From assembly GCF_014843005.1 (NCBI RefSeq), contig NZ_JACYXM010000001.1:248001-312000 (forward strand): a DNA stretch of 64,000 nucleotides, in the 5' to 3' direction. The position numbers and the translations under genes were made by a program. This document shows, piece by piece, positions 26,099 through 35,903 of this stretch. Source of the stretch: Rhodanobacter sp. DHG33 (GTDB lineage Bacteria > Pseudomonadota > Gammaproteobacteria > Xanthomonadales > Rhodanobacteraceae). Each line of letters opens with the position of its first letter. Position 1 is the stretch's first letter. Under the pieces are notes generated by a model. That model did not search any database. It saw only the letters and a list, made by a program, of their open reading frames with translations, and was not told where the DNA came from.

Positions 26099-28516
26099 TC
26101 ACTCGTAGCGCAGCGCGACCGCGGGATCGACGCGCAGCGCGCGCAGCAGCGGCACCAGTGCGGCGAATGCGGAGACGCCGATCACCAGCAGCAGCACCGG
26201 CACGAACACCGCCGGATCATGCGCGCGCGTGTGCAGGCCCGGGTCGGCCAGCACGCCCGACCACGGCACGGCCAGCAGCAGGCCGATGCCCAGCCCGAGA
26301 CCGAGCTGCCATGCCAGTTGCCGCGCCACCGTACGCACGATGGCGCCGTGCCCGGCGCCGATCGCGCGACGGATGCCGATCTCGCGCGTGCGCTGCGCCA
26401 CCGAGAACGCCAGCACGCCATACAGCCCTGCGCCGGCCAGCAGCAATGCCACCAGCCCCAGCGCCGCAAAGACTTCGGTCATCACCTGCAGCTTGACGCG
26501 CGTGATCGCCATCGCCTTCGCCTGGCTGTACATCGCATGCACGGCCGCCTGCGGATCCACCTCTCGCACCGCCGCGGTCAGTTGCCGCACATAGGTTTCC
26601 GCGTCGGCATGCGTGCGCACCGCCAGTCCCATGCGGCGACGCAGCGGCCCCTGGGTCGCCGCCTGCTCCAGCGGGAGCAGCAGTCCGGGCAGCGGCCTTT
26701 CCAGCGCACTGTCCAGCTGCAGCGGCTCGATCACGCCGACGACGGTCAGCGTGAGGGTCCGCGTGCGGCCCGGCCACAACACCAATTTGCGGCCCAGCGC
26801 ATCGCCGTGCGGCCACATCGCCTCGGCCAGCTTGGCATCGACCACGGCCACCGGTGCGTTGTCTGCACGGTCCCGCGCATCGAAGAAACGCCCCGCGCGC
26901 AGACGCACGCCGTAGGTGGCGAGAAAGTGCGGATCGACGATGCCCATCTGCACCCGCGGCCAGCCGTCCGATGGCTGCGGCTGGCCCGGCAGGGACACGT
27001 CCTCGTGGCTGCCGAGTTGGGCGCTTGGAATGGTGTCCGAGGCGGACGCGTCGATCACCGCAGGATCGCTGCGCAAACGCTCGACCACGGTATCCAGGAA
27101 ACGGATGCGCTGCGCATCGTCGGTGTATCGCGCCGGTGGCAACGCCACATCCGCGGTGAGCACCTGCGCGGCGTGCGTGGCGCCGATCGAGCGCTCCGCC
27201 ATCAGTCCGCCCAGCGCCCGCACGAACATGCCTGCGCCTACCAGCAGCACCACGGTGAGCACCACTTCCGCGACCACCAGCACCTTCGCCACCTGGGCGA
27301 AACCGCTGCCGGAACCCTTGCTGCCGTCGCGCAGCGCATCCTGCAGGTCGGCGCGCGCAGCGCGCCAAGCAGAAACCAGTCCGGCCAGGGCGGTGCAGAG
27401 TATGCCCACGCCGAAACCGAACAACAGCACCCGGCCATCGATGCCGAAGCGAAAAAACATGTTCGGCGGATCGTCGCTGGCGACGAACACGCCGATCAGC
27501 CAGCGATTGCCGAACTGCATGATCGGCACGGCCACCGCCAATGCCGCCACGCTGAGCAGCAGACTTTCCACCAGCACGCCGACCATCAGGCGCCAGCGGC
27601 CGCCGCCGAGCGCGCTGCGCAAGGCCAGTTCGCGACGCCGGTTCAGGGTCTGCACCAGTTGCAGGTTCGCCACATTGACGCAGGCCAGCAGCAATACCAG
27701 ACCGGTGGCGCCGAACATCAGCCAGACCCAGCCACGCATATCCTCAGGGACGAAACTTACCGACAACGGCCTGACCGTCAACGGCAGCCCGCGCTGATCC
27801 ATCGGCAACGCGAGCTGCATCGCGTCTCCGCGCGCGGCAAGTTCCGCACCTGCCTGCGACAACTCGAAGCCCGGCGCCAGCCTGGCGACACCGGAGATGT
27901 AAAGATGTTGGCCCTGCCTCAGCTGCAGCGGCATCCACAACTGGCTGGCCTGCGGGAAACCGAAATCCGCGGAAAGCACGCCGATCACCGTGGCCGGCTC
28001 GCCGTTCACCTGCACCACATGCCCCACGATATGCGGGTCGGCATGGAAGTCTTGCCGCCACAGCGTCTCGCCCAGCAGCACCACAGGAGCAGCGCCCGGC
28101 ACTTCGTCGGAAGCGATGAAACCGCGGCCGAGGATGGGCTCCACGCCAAGCAACTGCATCATCGAGGCGGTGAGTCGGGTGCCGCGCGCAAAGTTCGCGC
28201 CGTCGCCGCTATCCAGATTGAATCCGGTTTGGGCATACGCCCCGAGCATCTCCACGCTGCGCAGATGCCCCTGCAGCTGCAGGTACTGGTCGCTGTCGAT
28301 GGTGCCGATGCCGTAGCCGTTGGACGGTTGTTCGCCGACCGCAATCAATCGGTCCGCCTGCGGAAACGGCAGCGGCCGCAGGATCATCGTGTTGACCAGG
28401 CCGAACAGGAACAGCACCACGCCCAGTCCGACGCCCAGCATGGCCACCGACAGCAAGGCATAACCCGGCCGCCGCATCAGCCGGCGCCACGCTCCGCGGA
28501 ATTCGCGCACGATCAT
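26099..28516 (-). CDS. FtsX/MacB-type ABC permease, fifth and most divergent paralogue
   Basis: 805 residues. It has a duplicated layout: membrane helix 1 (LLSVAMLGVGLGVVLFLFGL), a MacB-like periplasmic domain, three helices, then a second helix-periplasmic-three-helix unit. Both halves keep the FtsX coupling-helix motif in its usual form (NRRRELALRSALGGG around residue 295 and RTREIGIRRAIGAG near 705). It differs from the four upstream permeases, which start M(N/T)I(W/F)L(A/V)EIW and end in ALRGE: this one starts MIVREFRGAW and ends VALRYE. Only one base separates it from the preceding gene, and the response regulator follows. It must use the shared ATPase encoded upstream, since it has no ATP-binding domain of its own. 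Confidence 0.9.
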   Translation of the reverse strand: MIVREFRGAWRRLMRRPGYALLSVAMLGVGLGVVLFLFGLVNTMILRPLPFPQADRLIAVGEQPSNGYGIGTIDSDQYLQLQGHLRSVEMLGAYAQTGFNLDSGDGANFARGTRLTASMMQLLGVEPILGRGFIASDEVPGAAPVVLLGETLWRQDFHADPHIVGHVVQVNGEPATVIGVLSADFGFPQASQLWMPLQLRQGQHLYISGVARLAPGFELSQAGAELAARGDAMQLALPMDQRGLPLTVRPLSVSFVPEDMRGWVWLMFGATGLVLLLACVNVANLQLVQTLNRRRELALRSALGGGRWRLMVGVLVESLLLSVAALAVAVPIMQFGNRWLIGVFVASDDPPNMFFRFGIDGRVLLFGFGVGILCTALAGLVSAWRAARADLQDALRDGSKGSGSGFAQVAKVLVVAEVVLTVVLLVGAGMFVRALGGLMAERSIGATHAAQVLTADVALPPARYTDDAQRIRFLDTVVERLRSDPAVIDASASDTIPSAQLGSHEDVSLPGQPQPSDGWPRVQMGIVDPHFLATYGVRLRAGRFFDARDRADNAPVAVVDAKLAEAMWPHGDALGRKLVLWPGRTRTLTLTVVGVIEPLQLDSALERPLPGLLLPLEQAATQGPLRRRMGLAVRTHADAETYVRQLTAAVREVDPQAAVHAMYSQAKAMAITRVKLQVMTEVFAALGLVALLLAGAGLYGVLAFSVAQRTREIGIRRAIGAGHGAIVRTVARQLAWQLGLGLGIGLLLAVPWSGVLADPGLHTRAHDPAVFVPVLLLVIGVSAFAALVPLLRALRVDPAVALRYE

Positions 28517-28517
28517 C

Positions 28518-30974
28518 TCACTCCCCCCTCAAGGCACACATCGGCGCCACGCGCGATGCGCGCAACGCCGGCCACAGGCAGGCCAGCAGGCCGACCGCCA
28601 CCAGCAGCACGCAGACCATCAGCAGGACCGCCGGATCGAACACGCTGCGCTGCATCTGCACCAGCACGGCACGCAGCACGCCCGCGAGAACGAAGGCGAT
28701 GCCCAGCCCCATGCCCAGGCCCACGACGATCTGCAGCAACGCGCCGCGCAAGACGCTGCGCACCAGCCGCGACGGCGATGCGCCCAGCGCCAGCCGTACG
28801 CCGAATTCGCGCTCGCGCAGCGTCACTGCCACCGATATCACCGCGTAGATGCCCGCAGCGGCCAGTGCCAGCGCGAGCGCCGCAAAGATTCCGATCAGCA
28901 ACAGATCCATGCGCGTGGCATCCGTGGTGCTGCTGACGATGCTCTGCATGCTGCGCATGCGGGCAATCGGCTGGTCGGGGGCCACTTCGGCGACAGCGGC
29001 AGCGACGGCTGCACGATAGCCGTCCGGATCGCCGTGCACGCGCAGCGCGAACCGCAATGGTAGGTAGCTGCGCATCAGACCGGCGAGATCGTCCGGCACC
29101 TGCTGCATCGACAGATACAGGATGCCGTCCCGGTCACCCAGAGGCCCGAACGGGCTGATGTCGTCGACGATGCCCACGATGCGCGCGGAGTACGGGCTCA
29201 CCCCGACGCTCTTCTCGGTGGTGCCGATATCGATGGTCTGGCCCAGCGCATGCCCTCCATACAGTCGCTGCGCCAGCGTGCGGTTGACGATGGCCACGGC
29301 CTCGCCACCTTTGACGTCCGTGTTCTGGAAGGCGCGCCCCTCGCGCGGAGTGATGCCGAAGGTCGCGAAATAGTCCGTGTCGACGCTGCGCAGCTGCGGG
29401 GAATTCGCGCGCAACGGCTCATTGCCGGGCGCATGGACGAAACCGAAGTAGAAATTCTGCGTCCTGTCGCCCATGGGCAGGCCCGTGCCGACCGCGACGC
29501 GCTCGACGCCGGACTGCGCACGCAGCCGGTCCTGCAGTTGCCGCGTGAGTCGCTGCAACGAAGCGGCATCGGGATAGTCGGCCCTGACCGGCGCCAGCTC
29601 GAAGGTGAGCACGCCTCTGCTGGAGAACCCCAGCGTAGCGTGCGCGGCGTCGTACAGCGCATGCAGGAACAGTCCCGCCGCACACAGCAGGGTCGCGGCC
29701 AGCGCCACCTGCGCCATCACCAGCACGCGCCCCAACGGACCGTCGCGGCGTCCCGCGCTACCACGTCCGCCTTCCCGAAGATCTTCCACCGACAGGGCCG
29801 ACAAGCCGCGCCAAAGCCCCAGCGCCACCGCCAGCAACGCACCCGCCATGCCCAGGCATAACGCCACCGCCGCGGTCGAGGCGGTGAAACGCAGCTGGCT
29901 GCCCGCCAGCCATTCCGGAGGTATCAATCCGCTCAGCAGATTCAGTCCCAGCCAGCCCAGGGCGATGCCCAGCAGCGTCCCGCCGAGACCGACCAATACG
30001 CCCTCCGACAGCATCGGCGATACCTGCCGCCCCCATGACGCGCCCAGTGCGCCGCGTACCGCCGCATCGTGGCTGTGCGACAAGGTGCGCAGCAGCATCA
30101 GGTTGGCGAGGTTCACCCACGCGATCAGCAGCACGAGTGACGCACTCGCCAGGAACATCATCAGCACTGGCCGCGCCCTGATCCGCATCGCGATCCTGAG
30201 ATCGTCGGCGCGGAACCGCAGGCCTTTCATGTATTCGCTGCCGGCATCGTGCTTCGCCGCGAACACCGCGTGCAGACGCGTGTCCGCCTCGGCGCCGACC
30301 GCTGCCGCCGTCGCCCCGGGCGCGAGCCGGGCGATCGCCCGGTAGTTGTTGCTGTCGTCATCCGTGCTGCCGACGGCAAAAGCGGTGGGCAATACGAGGT
30401 CGCCCTGCTTGAGGTCGATGCCCTCCGGCAGCACGCCGACGATGGCATGCGACACGCCCTCGATCGACAGGACACGGCCGATGACGCGGGCATCGCCGCC
30501 ATAGCGACGCAACCAGAAACCGTGACTCAGCATCACTGCCTTCGGGCCGTTCGGGCGATCCTCGTCCGCGGTGAAATTGCGGCCGAGGACCGGTTCGACT
30601 TCGAGCGTCGGCAGGTAGCCGCGATCGGCATGAATGGCCGGCACCAGCTCGGGCGTGCCATCACCGGCGATGTTGACGGACAGCGCATCCGCCTCGATCA
30701 GGCCCAGCGACCGCACACCCTGCAGCGGCAGCAGATGCTGGTATTCGCTGGGCGATATCCAATAGGCGACACCGTACTTTTCCTGTCCCACCTGCACCAG
30801 TTCGGACGCGCGCGGATACGCCAGCGGCTGCAGCAGCATCGCATTGACCAGGGCGAACACCGCCACGCTGGCGCCGATGCCCAGCGCCAGCACGCCGACG
30901 GCCAACGTCAGGTAGCCGGGGCGTCGGAGCATGGCGCGCCACGCGCGCCAGATCTCAACGAGCCAGATGTTCAT
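28518..30974 (-). CDS. FtsX/MacB-type ABC permease, fourth paralogue
   Basis: 818 residues from ATG 30974 after AAAAGGGA; an alternative ATG at 31001 overlaps the upstream stop as ATGA. The N-terminus MNIWLVEIWRAWRAMLRRPG is nearly identical to that of the third paralogue, at DNA level too, which argues for recent duplication. Features: membrane helix 1 (YLTLAVGVLALGIGASVAVF), a MacB_PCD domain with AVMLSHGFWLRRYGGDARVIG, an FtsX unit with the altered motif SHSHDAAVRGALGAS, and a second unit with REREFGVRLALGASP, ending CALRGE. Predicted inner-membrane permease of a tripartite exporter. Confidence 0.9.
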   Translation of the reverse strand: MNIWLVEIWRAWRAMLRRPGYLTLAVGVLALGIGASVAVFALVNAMLLQPLAYPRASELVQVGQEKYGVAYWISPSEYQHLLPLQGVRSLGLIEADALSVNIAGDGTPELVPAIHADRGYLPTLEVEPVLGRNFTADEDRPNGPKAVMLSHGFWLRRYGGDARVIGRVLSIEGVSHAIVGVLPEGIDLKQGDLVLPTAFAVGSTDDDSNNYRAIARLAPGATAAAVGAEADTRLHAVFAAKHDAGSEYMKGLRFRADDLRIAMRIRARPVLMMFLASASLVLLIAWVNLANLMLLRTLSHSHDAAVRGALGASWGRQVSPMLSEGVLVGLGGTLLGIALGWLGLNLLSGLIPPEWLAGSQLRFTASTAAVALCLGMAGALLAVALGLWRGLSALSVEDLREGGRGSAGRRDGPLGRVLVMAQVALAATLLCAAGLFLHALYDAAHATLGFSSRGVLTFELAPVRADYPDAASLQRLTRQLQDRLRAQSGVERVAVGTGLPMGDRTQNFYFGFVHAPGNEPLRANSPQLRSVDTDYFATFGITPREGRAFQNTDVKGGEAVAIVNRTLAQRLYGGHALGQTIDIGTTEKSVGVSPYSARIVGIVDDISPFGPLGDRDGILYLSMQQVPDDLAGLMRSYLPLRFALRVHGDPDGYRAAVAAAVAEVAPDQPIARMRSMQSIVSSTTDATRMDLLLIGIFAALALALAAAGIYAVISVAVTLREREFGVRLALGASPSRLVRSVLRGALLQIVVGLGMGLGIAFVLAGVLRAVLVQMQRSVFDPAVLLMVCVLLVAVGLLACLWPALRASRVAPMCALRGE

Positions 30975-30997
30975 GCACGAATCCCTTTTCCATCGTT

Positions 30998-33421
30998 TCA
31001 TTCCCCACGCAAGGCGCGCATCGGCGCCACGCGCGATGCGCGCAGGGCCGGCAGCAGGCAGGCGAACAGGCCCGCGATGGCGAGTACCGCGCAGGCGCCG
31101 CCCAACGCCACCGGATCGAAGGTATTGCCGCGTCCCGCCAGCGACAGCAGAAGCTGTCCCAGCAACCGCGAAATGCCGAGCACGATGGCGATACCGACCA
31201 TCAAGCCGACTGCGATCTGCGCCATCCCGTTGCGCAGCACTTGCCACATCAGGCGTGCCGGCACGGCACCCAAGGCCGTCCGCACGCCGAACTCGCGTTC
31301 GCGCGCCGCCACCGCCACGGCCATCACCGCGTACATGCCGGCCATCGCCAGCAGCAGCGCCAGCGTGGCGAACACGCCGACCAGCAATAGGGTCCGGTGC
31401 GTGTCCGCCGTGGTCGAGCGCACGATCTCATCCATGCTGCTGAAGCCGGAGACCGGCTGGCCGGGCGCAATCTGCGCCACCGCCGCGCGCGCCGCGGCGC
31501 CCCACTGGCCGGGGTCGCCATGACCGCGCAGGACGACGCGCATCGGCATGAAGTAGCGAATGAAGTCGAGGTCGCCATCCGGGATCTGCGCCAGCGGCAC
31601 GTAGACGATGCCAGGGGCCGGCTGCAGCGGACCGGACTGGCGCGTATCGGCGACGACCCCGACGATGCGCGCCGACCGTCCGTCGTCCTCCTGGATGCGC
31701 TCGCCCAGCGCATGGCCGCCGTACATCCGCAGGGCGAGGGCGCGATTGACGATCGCTACCTGCTCGCCGCCACGCACGTCGTCGCGCGTGAAGGCACGCC
31801 CGCGCAAGACGGCAATGTCGAACAGGCCGAAATACTCGGGGCCGACACCGAAGTAATCCATGTCCACACGCTCGCTGCCGTGGCTGCGCACGTTCGTGTT
31901 GAACGCATGCCCGGGACCCGTCGGCAGATTGGTGGTGACCGTGGCGGTGGTCACGCCGGGGATCGCTTCCAATCCACGAACCAGTCGCTCGGAGAGGGCA
32001 TTCACCGATTGCGCATCGGGGTAATCCGCCCGCACCGGCGCCAGATCGAAGGCAAGCATGTTCGCGCTCGAAAACCCGAGCGGCGTCTGCGACGCCTTGT
32101 ACAGGCCGTGCAGCAGCAGTCCGCTGCCGCACAACAGCACGGTGGCCAGGAACATCTGCGCCACGACCAGCGCGCGACCAAGCCGTCCGCTGCGCCGGTC
32201 GAGTCCGCTGCGCCCGCCTTCGCGCAGCGTTTCGCCCGCCACCGTCGCCTGGCTGCGCCAGACGCCGAATGCCGCGGCGGATACGGCAACGGCCGCCGCA
32301 GCAACGGTTGCCGCCAGCCCCATCCACACCGGCATGCGGATGCCGGCGCCGGGCAGCCAATCCGCCGATACTGCGCCTTGCAGCGCGTGAAGCCCGGTCC
32401 ACGCCAGCGTCGTACCGACCAGCGCGCCGACGATGCCGACGAGCAGGCCTTCCGCCAGCGCCGGCAGCACCAGCCGCGACCGCGATGCGCCCAAGGCGTC
32501 GCGCACCGCGCTGTCGTGGGCCTGCGACAGCGAGCGCAGCAGCATGAGGTTGACCAGGTTCACCAGGGCGGTCAGCAGCACGAACAATGCGCAGGCCATG
32601 AACAGCATCAAGGTGGCATGCGCATTCGCGTGCTGCCACGCCGCGATCGGCTGCGCGCCGAACCGCGCTTCTTTCCAGTTCTCCACATACTTGGAGCCCA
32701 GTGCGGCATACATGGCGTGCAGGTGCGCATCCATCTCCGCCGCCATGGCTTGCCGGTGCGCGCCCGAGTCGAGTCGCACCAGCGCGATATCGTTGAGACC
32801 GTCGACCGTGCTGTGCGGCGGAAGCGCCAGCGGCAGCGCCACGTCGCCACTGAAGGCGAGGCTGTCGAAAGACTTCGGCAAGATGCCGACGACGGTATAG
32901 CCGACGCCTTCGACATCCAGCGCCTGCCCCAGCACCTCGGGATTGCCGCCGTAACGGCGTTGCCAGAACCCGTAGCCGAGCATGACCGCATGCGGTCCGT
33001 TCGGCGCATCCTCCTGTGCCGTGAAATTGCGCCCGAGCAGCGGATGCAGGCCCAGAGTCGGCAACATGCCCCGGTCGATATAGGCGGCCGACACGACCGT
33101 GGGCCGGCTGCCGCCGGTGATGTTGACGTTGGGCTTGGAAAACAGCGTCGCACCGGTCGACTCGATGTGCTCGAGCGGCATCAGGTGCTGATACTGCAGC
33201 GGCGACACAACGCGCTGCCCGTCGAACACGGGGCCGACCACCATCACCCGCGATGCGTCGGGAAGCGGCAACGGCTGCATCAACACCTGATCGATCAACG
33301 TGGCCACCGCCACGCTGGCACCGATGCCCAGCGCCAGCACCCCGCTCGCCAGCAGGAGGAAGCCGGGGCGCCGCAGCATGGCCCGCCATGCATGCCAGAT
33401 CTCAACGAGCCAAATGTTCAT
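30998..33421 (-). CDS. FtsX/MacB-type ABC permease, third paralogue
   Basis: 807 residues. The start MNIWLVEIWHAWRAMLRRPG follows a GAAAGGGGC ribosome-binding site. Membrane helix 1 is FLLLASGVLALGIGASVAVA. The periplasmic MacB_PCD domain carries AVMLGYGFWQRRYGGNPEVLG; the first FtsX unit has SQAHDSAVRDALGAS; the second has REREFGVRTALGAVP; the end is RALRGE. Same order and spacing of modules as its neighbours. 24 bp separate it from the second paralogue, and its stop overlaps a possible start of the fourth. Confidence 0.9.
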   Translation of the reverse strand: MNIWLVEIWHAWRAMLRRPGFLLLASGVLALGIGASVAVATLIDQVLMQPLPLPDASRVMVVGPVFDGQRVVSPLQYQHLMPLEHIESTGATLFSKPNVNITGGSRPTVVSAAYIDRGMLPTLGLHPLLGRNFTAQEDAPNGPHAVMLGYGFWQRRYGGNPEVLGQALDVEGVGYTVVGILPKSFDSLAFSGDVALPLALPPHSTVDGLNDIALVRLDSGAHRQAMAAEMDAHLHAMYAALGSKYVENWKEARFGAQPIAAWQHANAHATLMLFMACALFVLLTALVNLVNLMLLRSLSQAHDSAVRDALGASRSRLVLPALAEGLLVGIVGALVGTTLAWTGLHALQGAVSADWLPGAGIRMPVWMGLAATVAAAAVAVSAAAFGVWRSQATVAGETLREGGRSGLDRRSGRLGRALVVAQMFLATVLLCGSGLLLHGLYKASQTPLGFSSANMLAFDLAPVRADYPDAQSVNALSERLVRGLEAIPGVTTATVTTNLPTGPGHAFNTNVRSHGSERVDMDYFGVGPEYFGLFDIAVLRGRAFTRDDVRGGEQVAIVNRALALRMYGGHALGERIQEDDGRSARIVGVVADTRQSGPLQPAPGIVYVPLAQIPDGDLDFIRYFMPMRVVLRGHGDPGQWGAAARAAVAQIAPGQPVSGFSSMDEIVRSTTADTHRTLLLVGVFATLALLLAMAGMYAVMAVAVAAREREFGVRTALGAVPARLMWQVLRNGMAQIAVGLMVGIAIVLGISRLLGQLLLSLAGRGNTFDPVALGGACAVLAIAGLFACLLPALRASRVAPMRALRGE

Positions 33422-33445
33422 GCCCGAACGCCCCTTTCCATCGCT

Positions 33446-35899
33446 TCATTCCCCGCGCAAGGCGTGCATCGGCGCCGTGCGTCCGGCCCGCATCGCCGGC
33501 ACCAGACAGGCCAGCACGCCGGCACATGCAAGCACTATGCAGGCGGCGAGTAAGGCCCAGGGATCGAACACGCTGCGCCCCAGCTGCACCACCACCGCAC
33601 GCAGCACGCCCGAGCCCGCCGCGCCCAGCACCACACCGGCGGCGAGACCCAGCACGATCTGCAGCAGACCTCCACGCAACACCAGCAGCAACAGGCGGCG
33701 CGGCGACGCGCCCAGCGCAGCGCGCACGCCGAACTCGCGCTCACGCGCGGCGACCGCCACTGCCATCACCGCATACATGCCCACACCGGCCAGCAGCAGG
33801 GCCAGCCCGCCCAGCAGGCCGACCAGCATGAGGTCGAATTCCGTGTCGGTGGTGATGTCGTGCACGATCCAGGCCATGCTGTACACGTGGTTGATCGGCT
33901 GGTCGGGCGCCACTTCGGCTACCGCCTTCTTCACCGCATCGCGGTAACCGTCGGGGTCGCCTTGCACCTTGATAGCGAAGCGCAAAGGCTCGTACGTGCG
34001 GAAGGCGCGCAATATGTCGTCCGGCATCTGTGCCAGCGGCAGATAGAGGATGGGCGTCGCCGCGTCCGGATCTTCCGGGCCGAACTGGTAGGTACTGGCC
34101 ACCACGCCCACGATGCGCGCTGAGAGCATGTCCGCACCCGAACCGCGTTGGATGATCTGGCCCAGCGCGCGGCCGTGGTAGTGCTGGTCGGCGAATTTCT
34201 GGTTGACGATGGCCACGGCTTCGCCGCCCCGCACATCGGTATCGGCGAACAGGCGGCCTTGCAGCAGGCGTATGCCGAACACCCCGAAGAAACCCGGATC
34301 GGCCGCATGGAGCTGGGCGTTGAAATCCTCGCCGCCCGGGGCGTGCATGTTCATGCGCCACTGACCGCTGAAATCGCCCGCCGGCAGATTGGTGCCCATC
34401 GCCGCCTGGCTCACGCCGGGAATCCGGCGCAGGCGTTCGACCAATCTCTGCGACAAGACCTGCACGGAAGCGGCATCGGGATAGGTCGCCTTGACCGGTG
34501 CGAGTTCGAAGGTGAGCACGCCGCGCGCATCGAAGCCCAGGTCGATCTTCGCGTTGTCGAGCAAGGTGCGCAGGAACACACCAGCCGCGCACAACAGCAA
34601 CGATGCCAGCGCCACCTGAGCGATCACCAGGAGGCGACCCAGCAGCCCGCTGCGCCGGCTGAATCCGCTGCGGCCGCCTTCGCGCAGGCTGTCTGCCGAC
34701 AGGGCGGCATGGCCGCGCCACAGGCCCAGAAAGGTGGCGACCAGCGCGCCGAATAGGCCGACCGCAATGGCCAGCGCCCACGCCGGCCAGCCGAGACTCA
34801 AGCCGCCGGGGCGCGTCCACTCCACCACCATCCAGTCGGCCGGCATCCATATGCGTATCGCCGCCAGGCCCATGGCTGCCAAAGCCTGCCCGAACAGCAC
34901 GCCGAGCAGGCCGACCAACACGCCCTCCGCCATCGAAGGCAGCGCCACGCGCCACGGCGAAGCGCCGAGCGCACCGCGCACGGAGGCATCATGGGTACGC
35001 CCAATCGCGCGCAGCATCATCAGGTTGGTGAGGTTGACCAGTGCGATCACCAGCAGCAGTGCTGCACTGGCCAGCCACATCAACGAGATTGCGCGCAACC
35101 CATGGTGTTCTTCCGCACCGAAATCCTGCGTACCGAAATGCGCGCGCAGCCAGTAATCACCGGCATATACGTGGCGACCTTGCGCGACATAAAAGGCATG
35201 CAGACGCGTCTGCACTTGTGCAGCCAACCCCTCGCGGGTAAAGCCAGGCTCCAGACGCGCCACCGCGGTGTAATCGTTGGAGTCCTCGGGCGTGCTTGCG
35301 CGAAATGCCGTGGGCAACGCGATGGATGCCTGACCGAGATCGAAACCCGCCGGCAACACGCCGACGATGGTGTGCGCGATGCCTTCCACCTGCATCGTCT
35401 TGCCGATCACGGCGGGATTGCCACCGAAGCGGCGCAGCCAGAAACCGTGATAGATCAGCACCACTGGCGGCCCGTTCGGCTGGTCTTCCTGCGCGCTGAA
35501 GTTGCGACCCAGCACGGGCTGCACGCGCAGCGTGGGGAGAAGGTTGTGGTCGATTGCCTGCGCCGGCACCTGCACCGGCTCGCCGTCGCCAGACACGTTC
35601 GTGGCGGTTGTTTCTCCCTTAAAGATGCCCAGCGAATTCACTCCCGGCAGATCGGCCAGTTGCTGGTATTGCTGCGGCGACACGCCCACCACATTGCCTT
35701 GCTCGACCTTGCCTAGCGCAACCAGTCGGTGCGGCTCGGGATAGGGCATGGGTCGCAGCAGCACGCCGTCGACCAGGGTGAACACGGCACTGGCCGAACC
35801 CACGCCCAGCGCCAGCACGGCCGCCGCCAACAGCAAAAAACCTGGCCGGCGCACGGTAGCCCGCCATGCCTGCCAGATCTCGGCAAGAAAAATCGTCAT
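33446..35899 (-). CDS. FtsX/MacB-type ABC permease, second paralogue
   Basis: 817 residues from ATG 35899 (MTIFLAEIWQAWRATVRRPG), four bases after the previous stop, with a G-rich ribosome-binding region inside that gene's end. Helix 1 is FLLLAAAVLALGVGSASAVF. The periplasmic part has VVLIYHGFWLRRFGGNPAVIG, and FtsX units are marked by GRTHDASVRGALGAS and REREFGVRAALGASP. It ends HALRGE. The reading frame extends upstream but only as antisense-like sequence within the first paralogue, so I placed the start at the position homologous to the other permeases. Confidence 0.9.
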   Translation of the reverse strand: MTIFLAEIWQAWRATVRRPGFLLLAAAVLALGVGSASAVFTLVDGVLLRPMPYPEPHRLVALGKVEQGNVVGVSPQQYQQLADLPGVNSLGIFKGETTATNVSGDGEPVQVPAQAIDHNLLPTLRVQPVLGRNFSAQEDQPNGPPVVLIYHGFWLRRFGGNPAVIGKTMQVEGIAHTIVGVLPAGFDLGQASIALPTAFRASTPEDSNDYTAVARLEPGFTREGLAAQVQTRLHAFYVAQGRHVYAGDYWLRAHFGTQDFGAEEHHGLRAISLMWLASAALLLVIALVNLTNLMMLRAIGRTHDASVRGALGASPWRVALPSMAEGVLVGLLGVLFGQALAAMGLAAIRIWMPADWMVVEWTRPGGLSLGWPAWALAIAVGLFGALVATFLGLWRGHAALSADSLREGGRSGFSRRSGLLGRLLVIAQVALASLLLCAAGVFLRTLLDNAKIDLGFDARGVLTFELAPVKATYPDAASVQVLSQRLVERLRRIPGVSQAAMGTNLPAGDFSGQWRMNMHAPGGEDFNAQLHAADPGFFGVFGIRLLQGRLFADTDVRGGEAVAIVNQKFADQHYHGRALGQIIQRGSGADMLSARIVGVVASTYQFGPEDPDAATPILYLPLAQMPDDILRAFRTYEPLRFAIKVQGDPDGYRDAVKKAVAEVAPDQPINHVYSMAWIVHDITTDTEFDLMLVGLLGGLALLLAGVGMYAVMAVAVAAREREFGVRAALGASPRRLLLLVLRGGLLQIVLGLAAGVVLGAAGSGVLRAVVVQLGRSVFDPWALLAACIVLACAGVLACLVPAMRAGRTAPMHALRGE

Positions 35900-35903
35900 G
35901 TCC

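Noticed and set aside
26219-28936. A 905-codon plus-strand open frame opposite the permease genes
   Set aside because: Gln/His/Arg-rich shadow composition and no motif; the minus-strand permease has all family features.
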